From positions 1-64,000 of the forward strand of contig NZ_RHOD01000015.1 in NCBI RefSeq assembly GCF_003946095.1: DNA of 64,000 bases, read 5' to 3'. Below the pieces are notes generated by a model that worked only from the letters and a program-made list of their open reading frames with translations, was not told the origin of the DNA and did no database searches. Position numbers and translations under genes: made by a program. This document shows, piece by piece, positions 56,148-64,000 of this stretch. Origin of the DNA: Levilactobacillus lindianensis. Lineage in GTDB: Bacteria; Bacillota; Bacilli; Lactobacillales; Lactobacillaceae. Each line of letters opens with the position of its first letter. Position 1 is the stretch's first letter.

Positions 56148-56176
56148 TGGACAGAGCAGAAAAATCATGCTAAGAT
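56148..56176 (+). promoter_or_regulatory. Promoter of the WxL operon
   Basis: TGGACA (56148-56153), 17 bases, TAAGAT (56171-56176), with an extended TGC before the -10 box. About 90 bases of leader. Confidence 0.7.
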
Positions 56177-56267
56177 ACTACCTGTAATCAGCTGATATGA
56201 ACTTTTTATTTGAACAAGCTTCATGTAGGTGTTCTGTTGTGATTGGCTTTAGGTTTGCGAGAACAGG

Positions 56268-56672
56268 ATGTGTGGATGGACAGTGACGCAATTCCGAAAA
56301 ATGAGATTGCTGGTACTGAGCCTACTCATCATCGGTTGGGTTTTCCCAACAGCTGATCGGGCATCAACCCAGACCGGTGACGTTCAACAGTCGAATTATT
56401 CAGTAACGTTAACCCCGCCGAGTTCTGGTGGGGAGGGGGACTTGATTACAACACCAGGTCTTTCCCATAACAACTCCGGCGGTGCCGGGGCGACCGTTAC
56501 TCAGACTGCAGACGGCTCAAGTCAACCAGTTTCAACCAACCATGGCCTTACCGGGCTTTTGCCTCAGACTTCTGAGATAACCCTTGGTTTAGGCGTGATG
56601 GCGGGAATTATCTTAATGTTGTTGGTTTGGATAGGCTTTATCAAAACTAGGATGAAAAAACAAAATAACTAA
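56268..56672 (+). CDS. Small LPQTS-anchored surface protein of the WxL operon
   Basis: 134 residues from the first ATG. GTG 56283 and ATG 56301 are equally possible starts, and no site is decisive. A signal peptide (about 12-32 of the longest form) is followed by about 65 mostly polar residues, then LPQTSEITLGLG, a hydrophobic segment and the tail KTRMKKQNN. Small LPxTG proteins recur at the head of WxL operons and are thought to help anchor the complex. It is 20 bases from the next gene. Confidence 0.75.
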   Translation: MCGWTVTQFRKMRLLVLSLLIIGWVFPTADRASTQTGDVQQSNYSVTLTPPSSGGEGDLITTPGLSHNNSGGAGATVTQTADGSSQPVSTNHGLTGLLPQTSEITLGLGVMAGIILMLLVWIGFIKTRMKKQNN

Positions 56673-56692
56673 AGTTGAGGGAGAAATTTATT

Positions 56693-57340
56693 ATGACTAA
56701 GAAGACTTTACAATTACTTGCTACTGCTGCTATCGTTGCTGGATTTGGTTTCACAGCTGTTACGGCTAACGCCGATACAACGCCGGCTACTGATTCACAC
56801 GATACTGTCGCTCAGGTTAACTTGACTCCTGGTGACCCATCGACCGGTGCCGGTGGTATCCAATTACTTTCCGCTCCTGATGTTTCTTTCAGTGGTAAGC
56901 TCGATGGGAATACGCAAACATTTACTGATGGTATTTTTACCACGAACGCTAACTCAGTAAACAAGGACGCTGCGGCAGGTACTGTTACAGTTAATGACCC
57001 AGGGACTGCTTCTGGTTGGAACGTTCAAGTTGCTTCTAGTGCTTTCGTGGGTAGTGATGAAAAAACGCCGTTAAACGCCAGTGAAATGACTTTCGGTGCA
57101 CCAGCCGTTACGCCTCTGGACAGTACTAACAAGGGTACCGTTGATGCCGGTAGCGCTTTGACTTTCGCTTCTGCAGGTCAAACGAACCAATTGGTCTTCA
57201 AGGCTGCAACTGGTCAAGGTGTCGGAACTTGGATGGCTAACTATGCTGCTAAGGACGCTTCCTTCAAGGTTGCTGCTGGTAACAAGGCTGACACGTACAC
57301 TTCAAAGCTAACTTGGACGTTGACTAACACGCCAGCCTAA
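56693..57340 (+). CDS. WxL-domain surface protein
   Basis: 215 residues. Signal peptide to about VTANA-DTT (residue 27). The WxL domain covers nearly all of the mature chain: first motif WNV in ASGWNVQVA (about 110) and distal LTWTLTNTP at the end (WTL). WxL domains bind peptidoglycan without covalent linkage. GAGGGAGAAA precedes the ATG. The next gene starts 43 bases later. Confidence 0.9.
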   Translation: MTKKTLQLLATAAIVAGFGFTAVTANADTTPATDSHDTVAQVNLTPGDPSTGAGGIQLLSAPDVSFSGKLDGNTQTFTDGIFTTNANSVNKDAAAGTVTVNDPGTASGWNVQVASSAFVGSDEKTPLNASEMTFGAPAVTPLDSTNKGTVDAGSALTFASAGQTNQLVFKAATGQGVGTWMANYAAKDASFKVAAGNKADTYTSKLTWTLTNTPA

Positions 57341-57383
57341 GTCGTCGATGACCCGTTGCTTTTAAGCAAAGGAGGGCTGTGTG

Positions 57384-58091
57384 GTGGCTAAGACGTTTGC
57401 TTCAGTCGTGGCTGCCTTAGTGCTTGGTCCAAGCCTCGCATTGGCGTCGCCACAGGAAGTTGCATTAGCAGCTGATCCGTCCAAGACAACGGCGTCAACC
57501 AGTCTGACACCTGGGGATACTGACACCAGTGTTAAACCTGTTGATCCGGATAACCCCGGTGGTAACTTCACCGGTGATCCCGAGGATCCTGAAAATCCGG
57601 GGACTGGGTCCACTGGTCCGCTAACCTTGGATTATGTCTCGAACATCAAGTTCAGGCAGGATGCTGGTTTAAACGGGCAGCTCATTACCGCAACAGCGGT
57701 TAATACCAAGGCATTCGTTCAGATTAGTGATCGACGGTACAATGGACATGGGTGGAAGCTTTACGTTACACCAAGTCCTTTGACTGGTCAAAAGGACCAA
57801 TCGGTCATTTCTGCGGCTTCGGTTACTCTCGGGCAATCGAAGTTCACTCCGCGCTACGCCGACACAGTGAGTGGTAAACCAAGTGTGACGGTCGGTGGTG
57901 ACCAAGAGTTGCCATTAGGTATTCCGGCACTGGTTGCGCGGGCGAAAAAGGATACGGGTCTTGGCACCTGGATCATGCGACTGAACTATCAACCAAAATT
58001 ATTAACGCGTTTGTTTGTTAACGCGGCCCAAGTGACGAAACAGCAACCGTACGCTGGTGAGCTCACTTGGCAGTTAACCGATACGCCATAA
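57384..58091 (+). CDS. WxL-domain surface protein
   Basis: 235 residues. Signal peptide to about LALA-SPQ. A low-complexity Asp/Pro/Gly segment (about 55-80) precedes the WxL domain: WKL in GHGWKLYV and WQL in ELTWQLTDTP. Two adjacent GTG codons can start it; the second has better spacing from AAAGGAGG. It is co-transcribed with the previous WxL gene; a strong hairpin then separates it from the DUF916 gene. Confidence 0.88.
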   Translation: MAKTFASVVAALVLGPSLALASPQEVALAADPSKTTASTSLTPGDTDTSVKPVDPDNPGGNFTGDPEDPENPGTGSTGPLTLDYVSNIKFRQDAGLNGQLITATAVNTKAFVQISDRRYNGHGWKLYVTPSPLTGQKDQSVISAASVTLGQSKFTPRYADTVSGKPSVTVGGDQELPLGIPALVARAKKDTGLGTWIMRLNYQPKLLTRLFVNAAQVTKQQPYAGELTWQLTDTP

Positions 58092-58101
58092 AACGAATCT
58101 T

Positions 58102-58137
58102 AAAGAAAGCGGTGGCGACAGCCACCGCTTTCTTTGT
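58102..58137 (+). terminator. Terminator or attenuator within the WxL locus
   Basis: A perfect 15-bp stem AAAGAAAGCGGTGGC/GCCACCGCTTTCTTT with a four-base loop. The next gene starts 45 bases later, so read-through or a promoter inside this hairpin region must supply it. Confidence 0.8.
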
Positions 58138-58181
58138 TACAATGAACCTATTAACAATTGAATATGGAGGCCGAAATAATC

Positions 58182-59216
58182 ATGAAAAAGTGGTTACGGT
58201 TATTAGTAGCAGTTGGGACCTTGTTCCTCACAGCCGGTGGCTTATCACAAGTTGCTCATGCTGAAAGTGTGGGATACACGGTGAGTGCGATCTTGCCTAA
58301 GAATCAAGACGACAAGAAGGTCACCTACTTTGCTTTACGGGTAAAGCCCAACCAGAAGCAAAAATTAGGGGTTGTCATCAGTAACACGGGGAAGAAGACC
58401 AAAGAATACCAGATTGGTGCCAATCAGGCGATTACCAATCCTAACGGGGTTGTGGATTACAGCCAACAGAATCCCAAAAGGGATAGTACGTTAAAGGTTG
58501 GGATCAAGGATATCTTCGGGGACAAGACCCAGAAGGTTTCTGTACCTGCCAAGGGCAAGAAGACCGTTTACGTTACCTATAAGATGCCTGCTAAGAAGAT
58601 TAACGGGATGATTCTAGGTGGGATCAACGTTAAGCAGTTGACCGCGAACGATAATTCTAATTCGAAGAAGGGTGTTAGCATTAAGAATGCCTTTGCTTAT
58701 GTGATTGGCGTTCGTTTGCGTGAAGACAGTGTCGACGTGGCACCGGACATGTTAATGAACACGGTCAAGGTCGGGCAATTCAACAAGTACAATCAAGTGG
58801 AAGCTAACCTCCAAAACCCACGTCCAGGTCTGATGAACCAGCTTCGGGTGCGGACTAAGGTTACCAAGGAAGGGAGCACCAAGGCCGTCTTGAGTAATGA
58901 AAAGTCCAACCTGGCCATGGCGCCAAACAGTAACTTCGACTATGCGATTCCATTTGGTGACACGCAGATGAAGGCTGGGACTTATACCTTAACGCTGGAT
59001 GCGTATGCCAAGGGTGGCTATCACTGGCACTTCGTGAAGAACTTTAAGCTGACACAGAAGCGAATCGGTCAACTTCAAAATAAGTACAATGCGCCCCAAA
59101 AGAAGAGTTACTTCTGGTGGTTCGTTGCTGGTGGTCTACTCATTCTGATTCTGGTTGCGATTATTATCTACTTGCTGTGGAAAAACCGTCGTAAAGATGA
59201 TGAAGACAAGAAGTAA
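58182..59216 (+). CDS. DUF916/DUF3324 WxL-interacting protein
   Basis: 344 residues. Signal peptide to about AHA-ESV (residue 27). An N-terminal Ig-like DUF916 domain (about 30-150, GYTVSAILPKNQDDKKVTYFALRVKP) is followed by a DUF3324 domain (about 165-300), then a membrane segment (about 312-335, WWFVAGGLLILILVAIIIYLLWKN) and a charged cytoplasmic tail. Such proteins bind WxL domains and peptidoglycan and are the membrane partner in WxL complexes. GGAGG precedes the ATG. It ends the operon before a strong terminator. Confidence 0.92.
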   Translation: MKKWLRLLVAVGTLFLTAGGLSQVAHAESVGYTVSAILPKNQDDKKVTYFALRVKPNQKQKLGVVISNTGKKTKEYQIGANQAITNPNGVVDYSQQNPKRDSTLKVGIKDIFGDKTQKVSVPAKGKKTVYVTYKMPAKKINGMILGGINVKQLTANDNSNSKKGVSIKNAFAYVIGVRLREDSVDVAPDMLMNTVKVGQFNKYNQVEANLQNPRPGLMNQLRVRTKVTKEGSTKAVLSNEKSNLAMAPNSNFDYAIPFGDTQMKAGTYTLTLDAYAKGGYHWHFVKNFKLTQKRIGQLQNKYNAPQKKSYFWWFVAGGLLILILVAIIIYLLWKNRRKDDEDKK

Positions 59217-59232
59217 GCTAAATTAGATAAAA

Positions 59233-59266
59233 AGAGACGTCGATCTTAATGATCGACGTCTTTTTT
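59233..59266 (+). terminator. Terminator
   Basis: AGACGTCGATC pairs perfectly with GATCGACGTCT around a five-base loop, followed by six T. Confidence 0.92.
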
Positions 59267-59587
59267 ATCAGCAATCGTTATAAAACGGGGATTACCGCAA
59301 GGACACTGCAACTGATGACTTACTTACAAATGAAACTAATTGTCGGTATTTCTGTCAGTTTGGCGGGTTGTAAAACAATTGGAAATAAGTTTCAAAGTTA
59401 ATAAAAATGCATAAAATATAAAATTATACATTTTAAAATTAGGCTCCGATTGGATGGGATCGATTTCATTGTGAGATTAATTGAGTTACTAGGATTTGGA
59501 CAGAATCGCCAAAGTGGATAGTCGTCAAATTATGCATTTTTGACTCAAGTAAAACGTTCAACTTTCCCGGCGGATCAAACATAAAGG

Positions 59588-59616
59588 TTGAGTTTTGGGG
59601 CTGAACAGCCTATAAT
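59588..59616 (+). promoter_or_regulatory. Promoter of the lectin-WxL gene
   Basis: TTGAGT (59588-59593), 17 bases, TATAAT (59611-59616). The start codon is 255 bases further, so the leader is long. The AT-rich gap holds three TGCATAAA/TTTATGCA-like sites (59408, 59531 and 59773) and no gene. Confidence 0.65.
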
Positions 59617-59871
59617 TACATTAATTAATAGCAAAAGTAGTCAACGGGTGTTCACGTTCTATCAATTGATGCCCAATGTTGTCAGTAATGCAGTTTCAAC
59701 CGGTTGCACAGCCTGAATTTTTTGTTTTACGGAGATTATTCAGTTAATTAACAGTACAACTTAGCTTGACTGTATGCATAAAAGTTACAAATGAAGCGAA
59801 CTAACATTAAAAAACAACTCAACGATGACTAGTAGTTGACCATTTTTTTGATGGTTGAGGGAGAGATAAAC

Positions 59872-62220
59872 GTGAAGATTAAAGCAATTTTACTAGGGAT
59901 TTTGACTTTAACTGCTGGGGCAGTGATCGGTGGCCAGACATTGACGGCACAAGCCGCAATGACGACCGACCAGATTTTACAAACTGCGCCTAAGGGAATC
60001 ACGATTGATAACTATTTCAGTACTGGGAACATCCCAGGCAATATTGCGAAGGTTGGAGATACCGATTTTGGTAAGAACCAAGCCGTTGTGCTGACCACTA
60101 AACAAAACCAGGTTGGGGCAATTTGGACGAGTGATGACGCTCGGATGAATTTGAATGAAGATGAAACAGCCTCAATGTGGATGTACTTCGGTGACGGCCG
60201 GGGGACTTCTGGTGGTGATGGAATGGCTTTTGTTATGCAGAATGATCCTGCCGGTGTCAATGCCATCGCCAAAAAAGCTGACGGAACGCCGAATGCTGGC
60301 CAGACGTTAGGGGTTTGGGGGTCTGATTCTCGAACAAATCTCAAGAACAATACAGCTACTAATGACAATGATTTGGACACTAATGCAGTAGCCAAGCTGG
60401 CTATTCAAGATAGTTGGGCTTTGGAATTTGATACCTACCTTAACAAGAATACCAAATTGAACAATAATACTGACGCATTAGCAGTATTGAAGGCTGGAAA
60501 CGTTTCGGCATTTGATCAGACAGAAACCGGGAATCATATTGCGTCAAGTTTCCCAGGAAAATCTGGAAGCTACAATAAAGTTGTCGGTGCGACCGATCCA
60601 GAGCAGGTTCAGACAGGCACCGGTATTTTTGGTCTTCCTCTCTATACGACGGTTAATTACAATTATTCATATCTGACCTTGAATCATGAAGGCGTTTTGC
60701 GTGATTCAAGTTTTACGTTCTTAAACGGCGGGACTTGGCGTCACATGACACTAAAGTGGGATAGTTCAAAGGATGAGATGACCTATGTTTATAACGATCG
60801 ACCACCAGTTAGCGGTGAGGAAACGGCCTCAACTGGGAGTTATAAGACGTATACGAGTGATCCAATCCATATCAATCCAGCTGACTTAAAGGTGGGCTCG
60901 GACGGAAAGGTTCGTTGGGGGTTCACGGGGTCAACTGGGAGTAGCTGGGAACCGAACATGGTCGTCTTTGACCAGGTTCCTGGACTGGTTAATGCCAAGG
61001 CAGCGGCAACTCTGACCGATACATCACAGTCGGACAAAATTATTGATGAGGCTACGGATACCGTAAATAGCGGTGACCGGATGTCGCTGAATTACAACTT
61101 GAAGTATACGAGTGGTCGTGAATCTTGGAAGGACATCGTCGCCAAGCTGAACTTGCCTTCTAATATCGCTTTCAAGAGTGCCAAGGTTAAGTACGCTAAT
61201 GGAGATACTGACACCATCAGTGGCTTAGATACGAGTAATACGACCGGACAAACTTTAAGCAAGTCACTTGAAAACCTGAATACTGAAAAAGATGGTGACA
61301 CGGATCCTAATGCTTCCGTGGATATCACTTTGGCAGGGGTAGCAGTAGCTGGAGACAACGATCAGACGACGGTTAAGCAAACGGATAGTTCGTTTGATGG
61401 CTCCAATGCCTTGACGAGTGCTTCTCTGAGTGGTTTCGTTATTAACAAAGTCGATGGGGCCATGACAATGGCGCTCACGGGAGATAACATTGCGGCTGAT
61501 GGCCTGACTGGAAGCCAGACGTTGACCGAAGCCAAGGACGTCAAGATCACCGGTAAGATTAGTTATCTGACGGGAACGCCAGCAACCAACAATAACATCA
61601 CGTTACACCCGCAAATGAATGGCATTAGTTTACCACCAACCACGCTGAGCAACGACGATCCAGCGGGTGAATTCACTTACACGATTCCTGCTAACAGTAT
61701 CATCTCCGGGTTGGCTAATGGAAATCAATTTGTGATGTATGCCACTGATAATAATGGGGTTAACTCGGCGAATGATGTTGGCTATACGATTACGCTCAAG
61801 GATGGGTCTTTGGACTTGTTAGCTAACCCTAAAGCCACGTTTAACGTGGACCATCCAAAGGATCTGACGGGTTCTGCGATGACCTACGCTGCCGACAGTA
61901 GTTGGGGTGTTCAAGTTAGCGATACTCGGGGTACTGGTAGCAAATGGGCGTTGACCGCACAGGCTGATCCAATCGTTAGTCGGTTACGTGGAACGTTAGA
62001 TGGTGACCTAGTCTACGTGGACGGTAATGGCAAACAACAAAGTCTGACACAAGGCTCGGCTGTGATTGATACACAGACAACGGACGCTGACAATGATCAG
62101 GTCAACGTGACTGGTGATTGGAACAGCAATAAAGGGATCGTGTTGAAGACCAACGCTGGGGCCGTTTGGGGACCTTATTCGACCGTCGTTCATTGGACGT
62201 TGAGTGATGCTCCAAAATGA
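59872..62220 (+). CDS. L-type lectin and WxL domain surface protein
   Basis: 782 residues from a GTG after GAGGGAGAG. Signal peptide to about AQA-AMT. Residues about 35-370 form an L-type lectin domain: GDGMAFVMQNDP, WALEFDTYLN and WRHMTLKWDSS. Then come two or more Ig-like repeats. The C-terminal WxL domain has WAL in GSKWALTA (about 690) and VHWTLSDAPK at the end. Lectin-WxL proteins bind glycans on surfaces or host cells. It has its own promoter, separate from the WxL operon upstream. Confidence 0.88.
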   Translation: MKIKAILLGILTLTAGAVIGGQTLTAQAAMTTDQILQTAPKGITIDNYFSTGNIPGNIAKVGDTDFGKNQAVVLTTKQNQVGAIWTSDDARMNLNEDETASMWMYFGDGRGTSGGDGMAFVMQNDPAGVNAIAKKADGTPNAGQTLGVWGSDSRTNLKNNTATNDNDLDTNAVAKLAIQDSWALEFDTYLNKNTKLNNNTDALAVLKAGNVSAFDQTETGNHIASSFPGKSGSYNKVVGATDPEQVQTGTGIFGLPLYTTVNYNYSYLTLNHEGVLRDSSFTFLNGGTWRHMTLKWDSSKDEMTYVYNDRPPVSGEETASTGSYKTYTSDPIHINPADLKVGSDGKVRWGFTGSTGSSWEPNMVVFDQVPGLVNAKAAATLTDTSQSDKIIDEATDTVNSGDRMSLNYNLKYTSGRESWKDIVAKLNLPSNIAFKSAKVKYANGDTDTISGLDTSNTTGQTLSKSLENLNTEKDGDTDPNASVDITLAGVAVAGDNDQTTVKQTDSSFDGSNALTSASLSGFVINKVDGAMTMALTGDNIAADGLTGSQTLTEAKDVKITGKISYLTGTPATNNNITLHPQMNGISLPPTTLSNDDPAGEFTYTIPANSIISGLANGNQFVMYATDNNGVNSANDVGYTITLKDGSLDLLANPKATFNVDHPKDLTGSAMTYAADSSWGVQVSDTRGTGSKWALTAQADPIVSRLRGTLDGDLVYVDGNGKQQSLTQGSAVIDTQTTDADNDQVNVTGDWNSNKGIVLKTNAGAVWGPYSTVVHWTLSDAPK

Positions 62221-62253
62221 TTTCAACCAAATTAAAATGAATAGAAGTATGTT

Positions 62254-62284
62254 AAAAGCCAGCCTGTGAGGGCTGGCTTTTTTG
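62254..62284 (+). terminator. Terminator
   Basis: AAAGCCAGCC pairs perfectly with GGCTGGCTTT around a six-base loop, followed by T. It lies 34 bases after the lectin-WxL gene. Confidence 0.9.
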
Positions 62285-62321
62285 TTGTTGGTTTTTTTGA
62301 AGGTTGAGAATTGGGGCGTGA

Positions 62322-62750
62322 CTATTTACAAGCGTGACCTTTTTTACCTTTATCGTGCCCTAAGGGTCTACCCGCGCGGCTACCACGATTGTTTTTAGAT
62401 GATGCCTGGAGATCGAGTAGCTGAAGAATTGCATCGATTGCCTTGTCGCGAGACTCTCGGTCCATCTGCCGGAGGCGAGTCAGTAGCTTGCGTTCCTGAA
62501 CAGTTTCGATGTCCGCGTTAGAAGGCGTAATTGGTGGTTTACCAATGAACTCCGCAATCGTGATATTGAGTGAATGGGCGATATTAGCTAGAACCTCAAA
62601 ACTAATATTTTGGTCCTGTGTTCGTTCGATTTTTGAAATATAGTTCACGGACAGATTACTTTGTTCGGCCAGTTCCTCTTGTGTCATGCCAAGTTGTTTC
62701 CGTCGCGATCGAATCCGCTCGCCTAATGGGCCGTATTCTGATGTGTTCAT
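62322..62750 (-). CDS. XRE-family helix-turn-helix regulator
   Basis: 142 residues. The HTH covers residues about 10-66 (IRSRRKQLGMTQEELAEQSNLSVNYISKIERTQDQNISFEVLANIAHSLNI). A C-terminal helical stretch and a basic tail follow. The start is the ATG after AGAGGACC on the minus strand. It is convergent with the lectin-WxL gene and could control neighbouring surface genes, but nothing in the sequence shows its target. Confidence 0.82.
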   Translation of the reverse strand: MNTSEYGPLGERIRSRRKQLGMTQEELAEQSNLSVNYISKIERTQDQNISFEVLANIAHSLNITIAEFIGKPPITPSNADIETVQERKLLTRLRQMDRESRDKAIDAILQLLDLQASSKNNRGSRAGRPLGHDKGKKGHACK

Positions 62751-62810
62751 TTTGTGGTCCTCTTCCTTCTTAGTGCTTCTAATGGTGACTTTATCGGATA
62801 TTAAGAGCAA

Positions 62811-63104
62811 AAATAAGTTATTATTGAAACACTTTCAAACATGTAATATAGTGGTAGTTGGGGGTTCCGGGAGTTTTATAAAGTATAGGGTGAGGTTTGT
62901 TGGTTTTTTCACTACTAGCTTTTGGACATTCACAGGAATTGAAACGGCATAGGTGAAGAGGGATGAAGAGTTGCTTAGCCTGGAGTCCGAGTTGGTCCCA
63001 ATTTTCGAAAATGCCTAGCAGTTTTTACATCAAAGGTTCAGTGCCTGGGTAGGGACCTAATTCGATTGATATTCAAAAATCTAGTGTGAAAAGAGTCGAT
63101 AGTC
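62811..63104. other. Intergenic region
   Basis: No supported gene. AT-rich, with no clear repeat. It may hold divergent promoters for the XRE gene and for the small membrane protein at 63105. Confidence 0.4.
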
Positions 63105-63269
63105 ATGGTGAGTATTGACATTATTGGAAACTTTCTTTTGTCGATATTATTAGGATATTTTGCTTACAGTTCTTATCAAAGAAGCGGGGTAAGCACATTC
63201 ACAGTTGTTAGTGCTGTTATCGCTATTCTCATGTTTTTACAGACGCTTAGCTTCTTTAGTTATTTATAG
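63105..63269 (+). CDS. Small membrane protein, 54 residues
   Basis: The frame from ATG 63105 to TAG 63269 encodes MVSIDIIGNFLLSILLG, a short polar turn (SSYQRSGVS) and a second hydrophobic segment ending SFFSYL. The two-segment hairpin and the clean stop suggest a real gene, although the ribosome site (GAAAAGAG) is weak and 10-15 bases away. No family recognised. Confidence 0.45.
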   Translation: MVSIDIIGNFLLSILLGYFAYSSYQRSGVSTFTVVSAVIAILMFLQTLSFFSYL

Positions 63270-63473
63270 TTAGCTACAAATTTAAGAAATAACAGACCGT
63301 CTATGTTGTGAGATAAAAATGATTAGCAACCTGGCCGGAGGGTTAAATAGGCTTGTATATCGGATTTTGAAAGAGAAGGACTATCTGAAGTGTGGAATAG
63401 ATAGTCATGGCATTTGATTTGATAATTTTTTCCGTTGAGGAATTGTATCTGCATACAAAGGAGTAATAACAGC

Positions 63474-63881
63474 ATGAAAATTAGAACACTTATCTTAACT
63501 GTTTTGGCTTCAACTGCGCTTGGGGGTTCAGTTACTAGTAGCACGAATGTGCCAACTGCCCAAGCTAAGAAGTTGACATTATCACGTATTTACAAGCACT
63601 ACAACCGCGAATATAAGGTAAAAGTTAGAAAGACTAGACATGTGGCGGTCGTTAAGTATTTCAAGAACGGTGGCGGAGAATACGTAGCAGGGCATGTGAC
63701 CTTACATAGAGGTGAAGTTGTCCGAACTTGGTATAGAGGTGCTGGTGGTGTTAATTGGCAAGTGACTGGTGGCAAGCATGGTAAGTACAATAGCGGCAGC
63801 AAAATGTATTCTGCAAACTGGACTAACTCCAATCAGTTTAAGATTCTTCACACTTACTCAGCATCTCATGCCAAGTTTTAA
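63474..63881 (+). CDS. Small secreted basic protein, unknown
   Basis: 135 residues. AAAGGAG precedes the ATG. A signal peptide ends near TAQA-KKL (residue 31). The mature part is Lys- and Tyr-rich with a Gly-rich middle (KYFKNGGGEYVAGHV) and a Trp-containing turn (WYRGAGGVNWQV). It resembles in general style the secreted protein at 9.1 kb, though not clearly in sequence. Function unknown. Confidence 0.65.
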   Translation: MKIRTLILTVLASTALGGSVTSSTNVPTAQAKKLTLSRIYKHYNREYKVKVRKTRHVAVVKYFKNGGGEYVAGHVTLHRGEVVRTWYRGAGGVNWQVTGGKHGKYNSGSKMYSANWTNSNQFKILHTYSASHAKF

Positions 63882-64000
63882 ATAGATTTTAGCGATTAAT
63901 TTAAGAATGACGGATTATCAAATCAAGTGTATTGAATACCTATGAAGTATTTTTGCCAATCATTATTATTGGCAAATTACAAGTTTAATCCGAACAAGCC
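63882..64000. other. Downstream region with a hairpin
   Basis: TTGCCAAT (63953-63960) and ATTGGCAA (63968-63975) form an 8-bp stem without a T run, so a weak or partial terminator. The window ends here. Confidence 0.4.

Overview
The window reads as a low-to-mid GC Gram-positive chromosome of the family Lactobacillaceae. The evidence is the gene order around ksgA-veg-ispE-purR-glmU-prs and rpoE-pyrG-murA-rpmE2, the mevalonate enzyme MvaA, a YxxxK-type surface-protein signal, LPQTxE-type sorting signals, WxL proteins, and paired small membrane-protein genes. Strong AGGAGG-like ribosome sites and several TTG/GTG starts fit. I cannot name the species; a Levilactobacillus- or Lactiplantibacillus-like genome is a reasonable guess.

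Layout. 1-320: end of an rRNA operon (5S) and tRNA-Thr(GGU). 0.4-12.5 kb: accessory genes (secreted C39-like protein, DUF421/DUF3290 pair, MFS transporter, disulfide oxidoreductase, small membrane proteins, NapA-type antiporter, HelD). 12.7-19 kb: T-box controlled trpS followed by ppx, mvaA, a HExxH protein, a sirtuin and a DUF72 gene; the last two each carry one in-frame stop. 19-33 kb: conserved housekeeping block metG, tatD, rnmV, ksgA, veg, ispE, purR, glmU, prs, interrupted by a UDG-family gene, an alpha/beta hydrolase and a zinc-type ABC transporter behind a Zur-like operator. 33-38.5 kb: membrane protein, methyltransferase, two tandem HAD phosphatases, an HD hydrolase and a LipL-like transferase. 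38.8-51.3 kb: DUF1934, rpoE, pyrG (with a CTP-sensing leader), MarR/alsS/alsD, a MacB-like ABC exporter with TetR, murA and rpmE2. 51.6-62.2 kb: cell-surface region with an LPQTS-anchored LRR protein, a class A sortase, a small LPQTS protein, two WxL proteins, a DUF916-type WxL-interacting protein and a lectin-WxL protein. 62.3-64 kb: XRE regulator and small membrane/secreted proteins.

Most unusual signal: between 33 and 49 kb the intergenic gaps hold six copies of a structured, about 105-185 bp element. Copies on both strands share a hairpin of the form AAGCC...GTCTT with a constant C-T mismatch, a second hairpin of the form TAAG...CTAA, and usually an outer stem. Base changes between copies are compensatory, which argues for selection on a folded DNA or RNA. 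Single copies of the terminal motif are scattered through other gaps. I do not recognise this as a described family.

Other points: MurA carries Asp in place of the fosfomycin-targeted Cys; ispE sits in a genome that also has mvaA; the pyrG leader has the GGGC start and terminator expected for reiterative-transcription control; and the alsS and MarR promoters overlap completely between two palindromes.
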